From: an uncultured Gammaproteobacteria bacterium
GTDB lineage: Bacteria > Pseudomonadota > Gammaproteobacteria > CAJQNE01
DNA: 5,917 bases
Direction: 5' to 3'
Assembly: GCA_905479545.1 (NCBI GenBank)
Contig: CAJQNE010000339.1
Location: 1 to 5,917 of the forward strand
Each line of letters starts with the position of its first letter. Within the stretch, counting starts at the first letter, position 1. A program made the position numbers and the translations under genes. A model generated the notes under the pieces. It was not told the origin of the DNA and searched no databases. It worked only from the letters and a program-made list of their open reading frames with translations. This document shows, piece by piece, positions 1 to 5,917 of the stretch.

Positions 1-981
1 CAAGACCTACTAACCTATCTCGAAGCTATTCTGAGGGTGTATAACCAGCATGGCCGTCGGGATAACAAGTACAAGGCACGCATTAAAATTCTGGTTAACG
101 CCACGGGAATTGATGCCTTTCGCGAACAAGTAGAAGCGGAATGGAACCAAACTAAAGACGGTGGCCTGCTCCTTACTGATGACGAAATTCAACGGGTATC
201 AGGTTTTTTCACCAAACCCGAATACGACGCCGAAGCGGTGAAAGACGCGAGTTTTTCACTCGCCATTGCTGACGATAAAAAGTTCGCTACCTGGGTGCAG
301 TACAACACCGAAAAGCATAAGCAACCAGGCTATCGAGCTGTTTTTGTCTCACTTAAAGCGCCCGACATTGCCCCCGGCGACATTACTGACACTCAACTTG
401 ACGCAATTGCCGATTTAGCAGACGAATTTAACTTTGGCGAAGTGCAAACCACATACGACCAGAATTTAATGCTGGTGAACGTTGCTCAGGCTGATCTGTA
501 CCGGCTCTGGCAGAAGCTCGACGAGTTAAATTTGGCGACCGCCAACATTGGCACGCTGACCGATATGATTTGCTGCCCGGGCTTGGCTTTTTGCAGCCTG
601 GCGAATGCCGGGTCGATTGACGTGGCCGAGCAAATTAACCAAAAATTCGACAATCTCGACTACCTGCATGACCTCGGCGAGATTCGCTTAAAAATGTCGG
701 GCTGCATGAACGCCTGTGGCCACCACCATGTTGGCCACATCGGTATTCTTGGTGTCGATAAAAAGGGCGAAGAGTGGTACCAAATTACCCTAGGCGGTGA
801 TGCGACCGAAAATGCAGCGCTAGGCGATCGTCTTGGCCGCGCCATTGAAAAAGAAAAAGTAGCGGACACACTCGGTGAAATTTTAGACGTGTATGTCAAC
901 AACAGGACTGCTGAAGAGCGCTTTATCGATACCTATCGCCGCGTTGGCGTAGAGCCCTTTAAGGAGCGGATTTATGGATAA
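1..981 (+). CDS. cysI: Nitrite/sulfite reductase hemoprotein, CysI type (5' end outside window)
   Basis: This is the C-terminal 326 residues of an assimilatory siroheme/[4Fe-4S] reductase, which reduces sulfite to sulfide (or nitrite to ammonia in sister enzymes) with six electrons in the cytoplasm. The frame is open from base 1, and the residues before the GTG at 37 (QDLLTYLEAILR) match the family, so that GTG is internal and the gene is cut by the window edge. The cluster cysteines are visible as C-x5-C (residues 192 and 198 of the visible part; CCPGLAFC) and C-x3-C (235 and 239; SGCMNACGHHH). The last cysteine is expected to bridge the cluster and the siroheme iron. The segment around RRDNKYKARIKILV and the HVGHIGILGVDKKG stretch are also typical of the Pseudomonas-type CysI. 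The stop codon overlaps the DUF934 gene by 8 bp, a pairing common in Proteobacteria. The context favours sulfite over nitrite, but the sequence alone does not settle the substrate. Confidence 0.93.
   Translation, partial: QDLLTYLEAILRVYNQHGRRDNKYKARIKILVNATGIDAFREQVEAEWNQTKDGGLLLTDDEIQRVSGFFTKPEYDAEAVKDASFSLAIADDKKFATWVQYNTEKHKQPGYRAVFVSLKAPDIAPGDITDTQLDAIADLADEFNFGEVQTTYDQNLMLVNVAQADLYRLWQKLDELNLATANIGTLTDMICCPGLAFCSLANAGSIDVAEQINQKFDNLDYLHDLGEIRLKMSGCMNACGHHHVGHIGILGVDKKGEEWYQITLGGDATENAALGDRLGRAIEKEKVADTLGEILDVYVNNRTAEERFIDTYRRVGVEPFKERIYG
961..966 (+). promoter_or_regulatory. Ribosome binding site of the DUF934 gene, inside the cysI end
   Basis: AAGGAG lies 7 nt before the ATG at 974, within the last codons of cysI. 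It fixes the start of the downstream gene and fits translational coupling across the 8-bp overlap. Confidence 0.8.
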
Positions 982-1462
982 GATAATTCTCAACGGCAAG
1001 GTTGTAGATAACAACGTTAGCCATATTGCCGACGAAGATACTGTTCCGGCAAGTGGCACCATTAGTGTTTCACTAGAACGCTGGGTCGAAAACCGGGGCG
1101 ACCTGATTACCCGCGGCGATTGTGGCGTCAGGCTAACCGGCGGTGATGATTTTAGCCAAATTTTGCCTGATTTAGCTAAATTGCCATTGATAGTCATCGA
1201 GTTCCCTGCCTTTACCGACGGCCGTGGCTATAGTTATGCGACGTTGCTGCGCACCCGATACGGTTACACCGGAGAGCTTCGGGCAATAGGTGATATAGGT
1301 GAAGACCAGCTGCAACCGTTGCAGCGCTGCGGGTTTAACGCCTTTGAACTACGCGAAGGTTTAGACCCTACAACCGCCATTGATGGGTTTGATGACTTTA
1401 GCGTTCGGTATCAGCCGTCTGCCGACGTAAATTTACCTTTGTACCGTCAAATTCAGCGATAA
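974..1462 (+). CDS. DUF934 family protein, partner of CysI
   Basis: This 162-residue protein belongs to the DUF934 family. The family signature is clear at residues 77-108, containing FPAFTDGRGYSYATLLR followed by RYGYTGELRAIGDI, then DQLQPLQRCGFNAFEL. It has no signal peptide and no membrane segment, so it should be cytoplasmic. Family members nearly always follow cysI-type nitrite/sulfite reductases and are presumed to assist assimilatory sulfate reduction, but no biochemical activity is firmly established. Many databases label them only as DUF934 or as an oxidoreductase of unknown function. The ATG at 974 has a strong AAGGAG ribosome binding site and overlaps the end of cysI, so the two genes are almost certainly co-transcribed and translationally coupled. 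Length is normal for the family. Cysteines are at 50 and 119, with no obvious metal-binding motif. Confidence 0.9.
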   Translation: MDKIILNGKVVDNNVSHIADEDTVPASGTISVSLERWVENRGDLITRGDCGVRLTGGDDFSQILPDLAKLPLIVIEFPAFTDGRGYSYATLLRTRYGYTGELRAIGDIGEDQLQPLQRCGFNAFELREGLDPTTAIDGFDDFSVRYQPSADVNLPLYRQIQR

Positions 1463-1618
1463 TATCCACTGCATTAAGGATAGTGAGTTACATTCTTCAC
1501 AACACAGCAATCGCAACCCAGTTGCGTGACCGGCCGCTGCAATACCTAGCTCTATGTGAACTCTGCAGCCATAAGCTGTCAAACAACTTAACCTAACGTC
1601 AAACCCGGTAGTTTACTT
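1463..1618. other. Intergenic gap between the cysI/DUF934 operon and the TPR gene
   Basis: This 156-bp stretch holds no open reading frame. A small inverted repeat (CGCAA at 1512-1516, TTGCG at 1522-1526, 5-nt loop) and a wider one (GCTGCA at 1536-1541, TGCAGC at 1564-1569) are visible, but neither is followed by a run of T, so no intrinsic terminator can be called. No good -35/-10 pair was found, although a promoter for the TPR gene would be expected here. Confidence 0.5.
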
Positions 1619-2257
1619 ATGAGCAAAATAGCGTCCCCTTCTGTGGTCGGAAAAACCGGCCTCATTGCCGTGCTCTACGGATTTGCACTGTTACTGTCGT
1701 CAGCAGCGAATGCAGTTGGGAAGTGGGAACCGCTGCCCAACGGGCACGTGGTGCAGGATTATTACGCCCCGGTAAAGCGTAACTTTATAGATTTAGTTAA
1801 TCATTACCATATGCGGCCGAAGGAAAAGCTGCACAATCAAAATGTCCCTACTTATCACGTCGGTGATATTGAGTACACGTTAAGGCATATCCCTAACCAT
1901 CCATTCGCACTACGCAGAGCGACTATAACTTGCATAGAGCACCCCGACTTACTTCACTGCTCGGTTGTCGAGAATAAATTTAAGACCGCGGTAGACTGGG
2001 ACCCGCAGCAACCCAATACTCGCGTGCTTTATGGCGTATTTTTGCAAATGCAGGAACATGAGCAAAAAGCGCTTGAGCAGTACCAGTTAGCTCTCAGCCT
2101 TAAACCCGGAATGGCCGACGCACACTACAATATTGCGCTAATTTATTATAAGCAGGGCAATTGGGAGAAAGCGGCTGAACATGCCAAGGCGGCTTATGCC
2201 AACGGTCACCGAGCACCAGGCCTGCGCCGAAAGTTGAGTGACAAAGGGTTCATGTAG
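1619..2257 (+). CDS. Secreted/periplasmic tetratricopeptide repeat protein
   Basis: The 212-residue product begins with a Sec-type signal peptide: Lys at 3 and 12, a hydrophobic core at about 14-28, and an ANA cleavage site after residue 32. There is no lipobox cysteine, so a soluble periplasmic or exported protein is expected. Two TPR-like helical pairs lie at about 132-164 and 165-197, the second reading HYNIALIYYKQGNWEKAAEH. They are followed by a short C-terminal GLRRKLSDKGF tail. The middle segment DIEYTLRHIPNHPFALRR (83-100) is, from memory, a motif of a TPR family often found near exopolysaccharide or exosortase loci; this was not checked by search. The only two cysteines (105 and 114) could form a disulfide. 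The start is the first in-frame ATG that gives an intact signal peptide, but its ribosome binding site is weak (GGTAG 7 nt upstream). It likely acts as a protein-protein interaction scaffold. The downstream gene follows after 82 bp on the same strand. Confidence 0.8.
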   Translation: MSKIASPSVVGKTGLIAVLYGFALLLSSAANAVGKWEPLPNGHVVQDYYAPVKRNFIDLVNHYHMRPKEKLHNQNVPTYHVGDIEYTLRHIPNHPFALRRATITCIEHPDLLHCSVVENKFKTAVDWDPQQPNTRVLYGVFLQMQEHEQKALEQYQLALSLKPGMADAHYNIALIYYKQGNWEKAAEHAKAAYANGHRAPGLRRKLSDKGFM

Positions 2258-2328
2258 CAACCCACCAGACCGCCGTATTCATTTAAATATCGCCGACGCC
2301 GCCGCGATCGCTGCGGTAAAAACCTATC

Positions 2329-2333
2329 AAGGA
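2329..2333 (+). promoter_or_regulatory. Ribosome binding site fixing the start of the asparagine-synthetase-like gene
   Basis: AAGGA sits 6 nt before the ATG at 2340. An in-frame TAA at 2334-2336 lies between it and the ATG, so the reading frame cannot extend further upstream. This matters because the second residue decides whether the glutaminase nucleophile is present. Confidence 0.8.
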
Positions 2334-2339
2334 TAAACC

Positions 2340-4142
2340 ATGTGGGATTTCGCCGGGCAGTTTGCTGCAAACGGCTCAGCTTCGCCTGCAGCCGTTTCTG
2401 GCCTGAACACAGCCGCCACGCTATTTGAAACCGACCGTGAACTACTGGTTAGTAGCGTGGCAGTGGCCGATAAATTCAGCGATAACCAATGGCGCTGCGT
2501 GGTTTTAGGGCACGGCGTATCAGGAAGTGCAAAAAAAGCGCTTAAAGCCCTCCGTGGTGGCGTTTTCTCCAGTCGACTGATTGGCAGTGAGAGCTTTGCC
2601 GTCATTGCCTGGAAGCACTCGGGCACGCAGGCTTTTTTGGCGACAGATCGCTTGGCGAGTATCGCAGTCTGCTACTCCGGCGACGCGAACCGTGTGAGCT
2701 TTTCCAGCAAGCCGGAACTAACCAGCAAACTAGCAAAAAAAAGTAATATTAACGCTCAAGCGCTGTTTCACTATGCATTCTTTAATGTCATACCGGGGCC
2801 TGAAAGCGTCTATCAGGACGTGGATAAACTCCCACCCGCCACCGTGTTGACCTGGGATGGCACATGCTCCCTACAACAGTACTACATGCCGCAATTTACC
2901 GAGACGCGTGCTGGCAAAGCGGAACAACAGTTGCTGCTGCAATCTCTCGAGGCAGCTACAGCTGACTGTGCCGAGGTAAATAACACTCTTAATAACCCGA
3001 AACAACAACACGGCAAAGTCGCTGCCTTCCTGAGCGGCGGTTTAGATAGTTCTACTGTGGTAGGAATGCTCAGTCGCTGCAGCAATGAACAAGCCGAAGC
3101 CTTTACCATTGGCTTTGAAGCAGAGGGCTATGATGAAATCCCATTTGCACGGGCAACCGCCAAGCATTTTGGGGTAAAACTTCACGAGCACTATTTAACT
3201 CAAGACGAAGTGCTGGAAACGATCCCCGTGTTGGCGCGGTCGTTCGGCGAACCGTTCGGAAACTCATCGGCCTTACCTAGCTATATTTGTGCAAAATTTG
3301 CAGCCGACCAAGGTTTTACACGAGTGTTAGCTGGCGATGGTGGCGATGAACTATTTGCCGGCAACGAGCGTTACGCCAAACAACGCGTTTTTAAACCCTT
3401 TGAAGTGCTACCTAAGCCGTTGCAGAACGCCCTGCTAGCGACCGTAAACGCAATCCCTGGTGCCGCCACGCCAGGCATACTAAACAAGCCGCGTCGATAT
3501 CTGGAGAAAGCCGCATTAGCGACGCCCGACAGACTACATGCTCACAACTTTATGGCCTTGCACGGCCACAACAGCTTGTTCACAGCAGATTTTTTGGGGT
3601 CGATAAATACGGACAAGCCTCTGCAGCTCGCGCGTGAAACCTTCAATCGCCCTGACAAGGCATCGAACCTGAATCGCATGCTCTACTCAGATTGGCAGTT
3701 CACCTTGGCTGATAACGATTTAGTAAAAGTCGGCACTAGCTGTCGAGCGGCTGAAATCGAAGTTCGTTATCCAATGCTCAATGCCGAAGTAATCGACTTG
3801 TCTTGCCGTATTAGCAGCAAAGATAAACTCCCCGGCTCGAAACTCAGAGATTTTTATAAACGATCTTGTCGGGGTTTCTTAGCCGATTCGACGCTCAATA
3901 AAAGCAAAAAAGGCTTTGGCCTGCCATTTGGCGTTTGGTTACTGGAGCATCATGGACTGCGGGAATTAGCCGGCGACAGTCTCGAGAGTCTGAAAAAACG
4001 CGGGATATACCGAGCTGAATTTATCGATGACACACAACGCCTGCACCAGACCGGGCACGCGGCCTATTACGGTGAATTAGTTTGGGTCATGATGATGTTA
4101 GAGCAGTGGTTCCAGCATCACCAGCCAAACTGGCAACTGTAG
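2340..4142 (+). CDS. Asparagine synthetase-related protein lacking the N-terminal catalytic cysteine
   Basis: The 600-residue product has the two-part layout of class B asparagine synthetases. The N-terminal glutaminase-like part (about 1-180) keeps a trace of the fold: SFAVIAWKH, then DRLASIAVCYS (103-113) and VSFSSKPEL, in place of the usual DRxGxxPLYY and FASE motifs. It starts MWDFAGQF where active enzymes read MCGIxG, so Cys2 is Trp. The synthetase part (about 225-590) looks intact: PP-loop SGGLDSS (232-238), GEPFGNSSALPSY (303-315), AGDGGDELFAG (331-341), EVRYPML (474-480) and KKGFGLPFG (523-531). These bind ATP and build an acyl-adenylate that an amine attacks. The protein may use free ammonia or another amine instead of glutamine; the substrate need not be aspartate. 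No signal peptide is seen, so it is probably cytoplasmic. The TPR gene lies 82 bp upstream on the same strand and the beta-helix gene converges from the other side. Relatives include exopolysaccharide-locus amidotransferases, beta-lactam synthetase and lasso peptide cyclases, so the exact reaction is unknown. Confidence 0.88.
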   Translation: MWDFAGQFAANGSASPAAVSGLNTAATLFETDRELLVSSVAVADKFSDNQWRCVVLGHGVSGSAKKALKALRGGVFSSRLIGSESFAVIAWKHSGTQAFLATDRLASIAVCYSGDANRVSFSSKPELTSKLAKKSNINAQALFHYAFFNVIPGPESVYQDVDKLPPATVLTWDGTCSLQQYYMPQFTETRAGKAEQQLLLQSLEAATADCAEVNNTLNNPKQQHGKVAAFLSGGLDSSTVVGMLSRCSNEQAEAFTIGFEAEGYDEIPFARATAKHFGVKLHEHYLTQDEVLETIPVLARSFGEPFGNSSALPSYICAKFAADQGFTRVLAGDGGDELFAGNERYAKQRVFKPFEVLPKPLQNALLATVNAIPGAATPGILNKPRRYLEKAALATPDRLHAHNFMALHGHNSLFTADFLGSINTDKPLQLARETFNRPDKASNLNRMLYSDWQFTLADNDLVKVGTSCRAAEIEVRYPMLNAEVIDLSCRISSKDKLPGSKLRDFYKRSCRGFLADSTLNKSKKGFGLPFGVWLLEHHGLRELAGDSLESLKKRGIYRAEFIDDTQRLHQTGHAAYYGELVWVMMMLEQWFQHHQPNWQL

Positions 4143-4148
4143 TGTAGC

Positions 4149-4170
4149 TCCGTCCATCTCCCCAGACGGA
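4149..4170. terminator. Possible weak hairpin between convergent genes
   Basis: TCCGTC (4149-4154) pairs with GACGGA (4165-4170) across a 10-nt loop in the 68-bp gap between two converging genes. The position suits a shared terminator, but there is no T run on either side, so a standard intrinsic terminator is not supported. The rest of the gap holds only a short ACTCA-T-TGAGT palindrome at 4174-4184. Confidence 0.25.
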
Positions 4171-4210
4171 AACACTCATTGAGTCAGTCGTTGCCCACGA
4201 GAATAACGCA

Positions 4211-5578
4211 CTACTCAACCAAGACCGGCTCATTAATCGTTGGCAGATCTATAACGGGCTGGTCAAAAAACTCATCAACAGCAGTGTCATCATCGCTTGA
4301 CCCTAAAGTGCTATCGGTCGATTCAATACCGCCGTCAGTGGGTTCGTCGCCAGCCAACCAGTCATGTTGCCGCCGACCGTAAACCACCATCGACTGCTGC
4401 TCATACGCACCGATATCATCAGCCGTGCCACGGCTGCTCCGTCGCATCGCTTGCGCCCGATGGCGATATGCCCACGTCGGCGTTAAAGACTTACCCGCTT
4501 TAGTTACTACTGGTACCGCTTCGTCAATGCCGACGGCGGCAGTTCCCAGGCGATAGTCAAAATCCCTGCGACGTGGCATATCCGCCGGCCCTGGCTTTGC
4601 GTTATATACTGCCTTACCCGGTCCCTGGTACTGCTTCCCCCGACCGTAAAAAAGGTTGTTACTGATTAGTGGAGAATAATCCCCCTGCTTCGCCCAAACA
4701 AACACGCCGCCGCTGCGCTTATCGTTTATTAACGTATTAAATACTACGTACAACTCGTTACGCCGTTGCGGCAATAGATTTTCCGCACCGTAAGCCAGCA
4801 AACGTTTGTTTCGAGTGTTGCGACCCTGCTGCAAAGAGTTGCCAATAACTTCTGCGTAGCCACCAAACGGTATATCTATCAGGTACGACGACTCACCTTC
4901 GTATTCGTCCATAATACGGTTGTAAAGAATACGGGTATCTTTTGCGCGGGACTTAACGTTGTGGCCGACATTAGCGTGGTGAACGTAACTAAAACGCAAA
5001 ATAAACTCATCGATCGTTCCGACGTAAATATTATGGCTGTAACCATCGCCAAAACCGTTGTGTGCGATTTCGGAATATTCCACTAACACGCGGTTCCGAC
5101 TATCGTTTGCGGTTAACAAGCCGGCTTCATTGTGATGCAAGTACACCCGGCGGAGTATCAACCCCCTACCTTGATGGCGAATTGCCGCACCGTTCTTGTC
5201 CGGCACTGTGACACCGGAGATTTCAACATATTCGATCGTGGTGTTATCGCCGGCTACAACCCACAGCGCTTTGCCGCCGTAGTGCTGGCCTTTCGCCCGC
5301 AACTTCGGTCGGCCGTTATAGCCCTTAATATGCAGGTTGTTTGCGTCCCAACGGGCAACGTCGCCGTCGTAGACCCCGTACGCATCAATTTTGACGCAAT
5401 CGCCATCCCGGACGACCGCGGCGGCCTCGCTAGGCAGCAAAAACTGCTGCCCGGGGCCAACTAGTAGAGTCCGACCACAATCTTCCGCCTGCGCCCCATA
5501 GCCAACTACCGCGAAGAGAAGTATTGCTACCCGCATCCCTGTTAACCTGAACGCCGCGTCTGAAATCATTGCAACCAT
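4211..5578 (-). CDS. Secreted right-handed parallel beta-helix repeat protein with acidic C-terminal tail
   Basis: The 455-residue product has a signal peptide: a hydrophobic core at about 17-28 and an AQA cleavage site after residue 31. Its body (about 36-345) shows the regular short beta-strand turns and N/G-rich corners of right-handed parallel beta-helices, such as NTTIEYVEISGV, LILRRVYLHHNEAGLLT, VLVEYSEIAHNGFGDGYSHN, ILRFSYVHHANVGHNVKSRA and ILYNRIMDEYEGESSYLID. The conserved domain appears to end at DIGAYE (388-393). Cys34 and Cys61 could form a disulfide. Such folds include polysaccharide lyases, C5-epimerases and glycoside hydrolases, so a carbohydrate substrate outside the cytoplasm is likely, but the activity is unproven. 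Beyond the core, residues 411-455 hold 14 Asp/Glu and no Lys/Arg. The ATG at 5578 has GAGG 5 nt upstream. ATGs at 5569 and 5536 are in frame, and the latter would give a compact 17-residue signal peptide, so the start is uncertain. The gene follows the aldehyde dehydrogenase gene by 39 bp. Confidence 0.85.
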   Translation of the reverse strand: MVAMISDAAFRLTGMRVAILLFAVVGYGAQAEDCGRTLLVGPGQQFLLPSEAAAVVRDGDCVKIDAYGVYDGDVARWDANNLHIKGYNGRPKLRAKGQHYGGKALWVVAGDNTTIEYVEISGVTVPDKNGAAIRHQGRGLILRRVYLHHNEAGLLTANDSRNRVLVEYSEIAHNGFGDGYSHNIYVGTIDEFILRFSYVHHANVGHNVKSRAKDTRILYNRIMDEYEGESSYLIDIPFGGYAEVIGNSLQQGRNTRNKRLLAYGAENLLPQRRNELYVVFNTLINDKRSGGVFVWAKQGDYSPLISNNLFYGRGKQYQGPGKAVYNAKPGPADMPRRRDFDYRLGTAAVGIDEAVPVVTKAGKSLTPTWAYRHRAQAMRRSSRGTADDIGAYEQQSMVVYGRRQHDWLAGDEPTDGGIESTDSTLGSSDDDTAVDEFFDQPVIDLPTINEPVLVE

Positions 5579-5580
5579 CG

Positions 5581-5587
5581 CTCCCTC
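5581..5587 (-). promoter_or_regulatory. Ribosome binding site of the beta-helix gene
   Basis: Read on the minus strand, GAGGGAG precedes the ATG at 5578. Its GAGG core is 5 nt away from that ATG, while its GGAG end is 11 nt from the next in-frame ATG at 5569. This favours the longest start but does not exclude the second. Confidence 0.6.
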
Positions 5588-5605
5588 GTTACCCGACTAA
5601 TCATT

Positions 5606-5617
5606 GCGGCCGGCCGC
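5606..5617. repeat. 12-bp perfect GC palindrome next to the aldehyde dehydrogenase stop
   Basis: GCGGCCGGCCGC reads the same on both strands. It is flanked by ATTG (5603-5606, sharing one base) and CAAT (5619-5622), giving a longer imperfect inverted repeat that overlaps the stop codon at 5618-5620. It lies in the 39-bp gap before the beta-helix gene. No T run follows on the minus strand, so it is not a standard terminator. It may be chance. Confidence 0.4.
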
Positions 5618-5917
5618 TCAATGTACTCGCCCGCCAAGAACAACTTTTGCAGTTACCAGCTCCATAAGCCCCAACCTACCGAGTTCGTAACCGTAGCCCG
5701 AATCCTTTACGCCGGCAAACGGCTGTAACGGCGAACTACGGGTCAAGCGATTAATCGCAACAAGCCCACACTGCAATCGGTCTGCCAGCCGGTTCGCTGC
5801 ACCAACATTTTCCTCAGCAGCGTCACACCACAGCGATGCTGCTAAACCGTAGCGACTATTATTAGCCAGCCCTATCGCCTCATCAACTGATTCGGCGCAC
5901 TGAATAGCGGCGACCGG
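5618..5917 (-). CDS. Aldehyde dehydrogenase, C-terminal part (5' end outside window)
   Basis: On the minus strand the frame is open from the right edge to a TGA at 5620-5618, giving 99 residues. The visible protein begins PVAAIQCAESVDEAIGLANN, continues YGLAASLWC, and ends with CGLVAIN, SSPLQPFAGVKDSGYG and ELGRLGLMELVTAKVV. This is the C-terminal catalytic and oligomerisation region of the NAD(P)-dependent aldehyde dehydrogenase superfamily, soluble and cytoplasmic. The INxxxxSxPxxPF spacing resembles succinate-semialdehyde dehydrogenases of the GabD type, so oxidation of a semialdehyde to an acid is the best guess. The nucleotide-binding region and the catalytic Cys and Glu lie outside the window, so subfamily and activity cannot be confirmed. 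Two positions differ from the usual PFGGVKDSGYGRELG: Gly to Ala and Arg to Tyr. The gene stops 39 bp before the beta-helix gene and may share a transcript with it. Confidence 0.88.
   Translation of the reverse strand, partial: PVAAIQCAESVDEAIGLANNSRYGLAASLWCDAAEENVGAANRLADRLQCGLVAINRLTRSSPLQPFAGVKDSGYGYELGRLGLMELVTAKVVLGGRVH

Noticed and set aside
37..39. GTG as the start of the reductase gene
   Set aside because: The frame is open to base 1 and the residues before the GTG match the family, so it is an internal valine codon of a gene cut by the window edge.
883..1197. Minus-strand open frame of 104 codons spanning the cysI/DUF934 junction
   Set aside because: It is antisense to two well-supported genes and its translation resembles nothing recognisable.
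2281..2290. AT-rich ATTTAAATAT as a promoter -10 region
   Set aside because: No acceptable -35 element lies at the right distance upstream.
2304..2311. GCGATCGC octamer before the asparagine-synthetase-like gene
   Set aside because: It matches the cyanobacterial HIP1 word, but a single copy in a GC-rich gap of a proteobacterial sequence is expected by chance.
2340..4142. Lasso peptide cyclase or beta-lactam synthetase
   Set aside because: Loss of Cys2 fits these families, but no precursor peptide, leader peptidase or other biosynthetic partner is seen in the window. It remains only an alternative.
4179..4503. Two short plus-strand open frames after the asparagine-synthetase-like gene
   Set aside because: Both mostly overlap the beta-helix gene in antisense, and neither shows a domain or a good ribosome binding site.
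5132..5464. Plus-strand open frame of 110 codons
   Set aside because: It lies wholly inside the beta-helix gene on the other strand, has no family resemblance and no supporting ribosome binding site.

Overview
The window looks like ordinary chromosomal DNA from a Gammaproteobacterium, most plausibly a marine or polysaccharide-degrading lineage of the Cellvibrionales type. This rests on the style of the CysI/DUF934 pair, which resembles Pseudomonas and its relatives, and on the mix of secreted and surface-related genes. No rRNA or other marker gene is present, so the genus cannot be named. No insertion sequence, tRNA, rRNA, CRISPR array or phage gene was seen.

Left part (1-1462, + strand): the C-terminal half of a siroheme/[4Fe-4S] nitrite/sulfite reductase (CysI type), cut by the left window edge, overlaps a DUF934 gene by 8 bp. 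These two form a tightly coupled operon for assimilatory sulfite reduction. A 156-bp gap without a convincing promoter or terminator follows.

Middle part (1619-4142, + strand): a secreted or periplasmic TPR protein is followed after 82 bp by a 600-residue asparagine-synthetase-family protein. The second protein keeps the ATP-pyrophosphatase (synthetase) signatures but has Trp at position 2, where glutamine-dependent enzymes carry the Cys nucleophile. It is therefore unlikely to hydrolyse glutamine in the usual way. The pair could be an amide-forming module linked to cell-surface material, but that is inference.

Right part (4211-5917, - strand): a secreted right-handed parallel beta-helix protein with an acidic C-terminal tail converges on the asparagine-synthetase-like gene. 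Upstream of it on the same strand, 39 bp away, lies the C-terminal 99 residues of an aldehyde dehydrogenase that runs off the right edge and resembles succinate-semialdehyde dehydrogenase.

No clearly new system is demonstrated. The most interesting points are the synthetase-like protein that has lost its glutaminase nucleophile, its pairing with a secreted TPR protein, and the neighbouring uncharacterised beta-helix protein with a tail beyond its conserved core.
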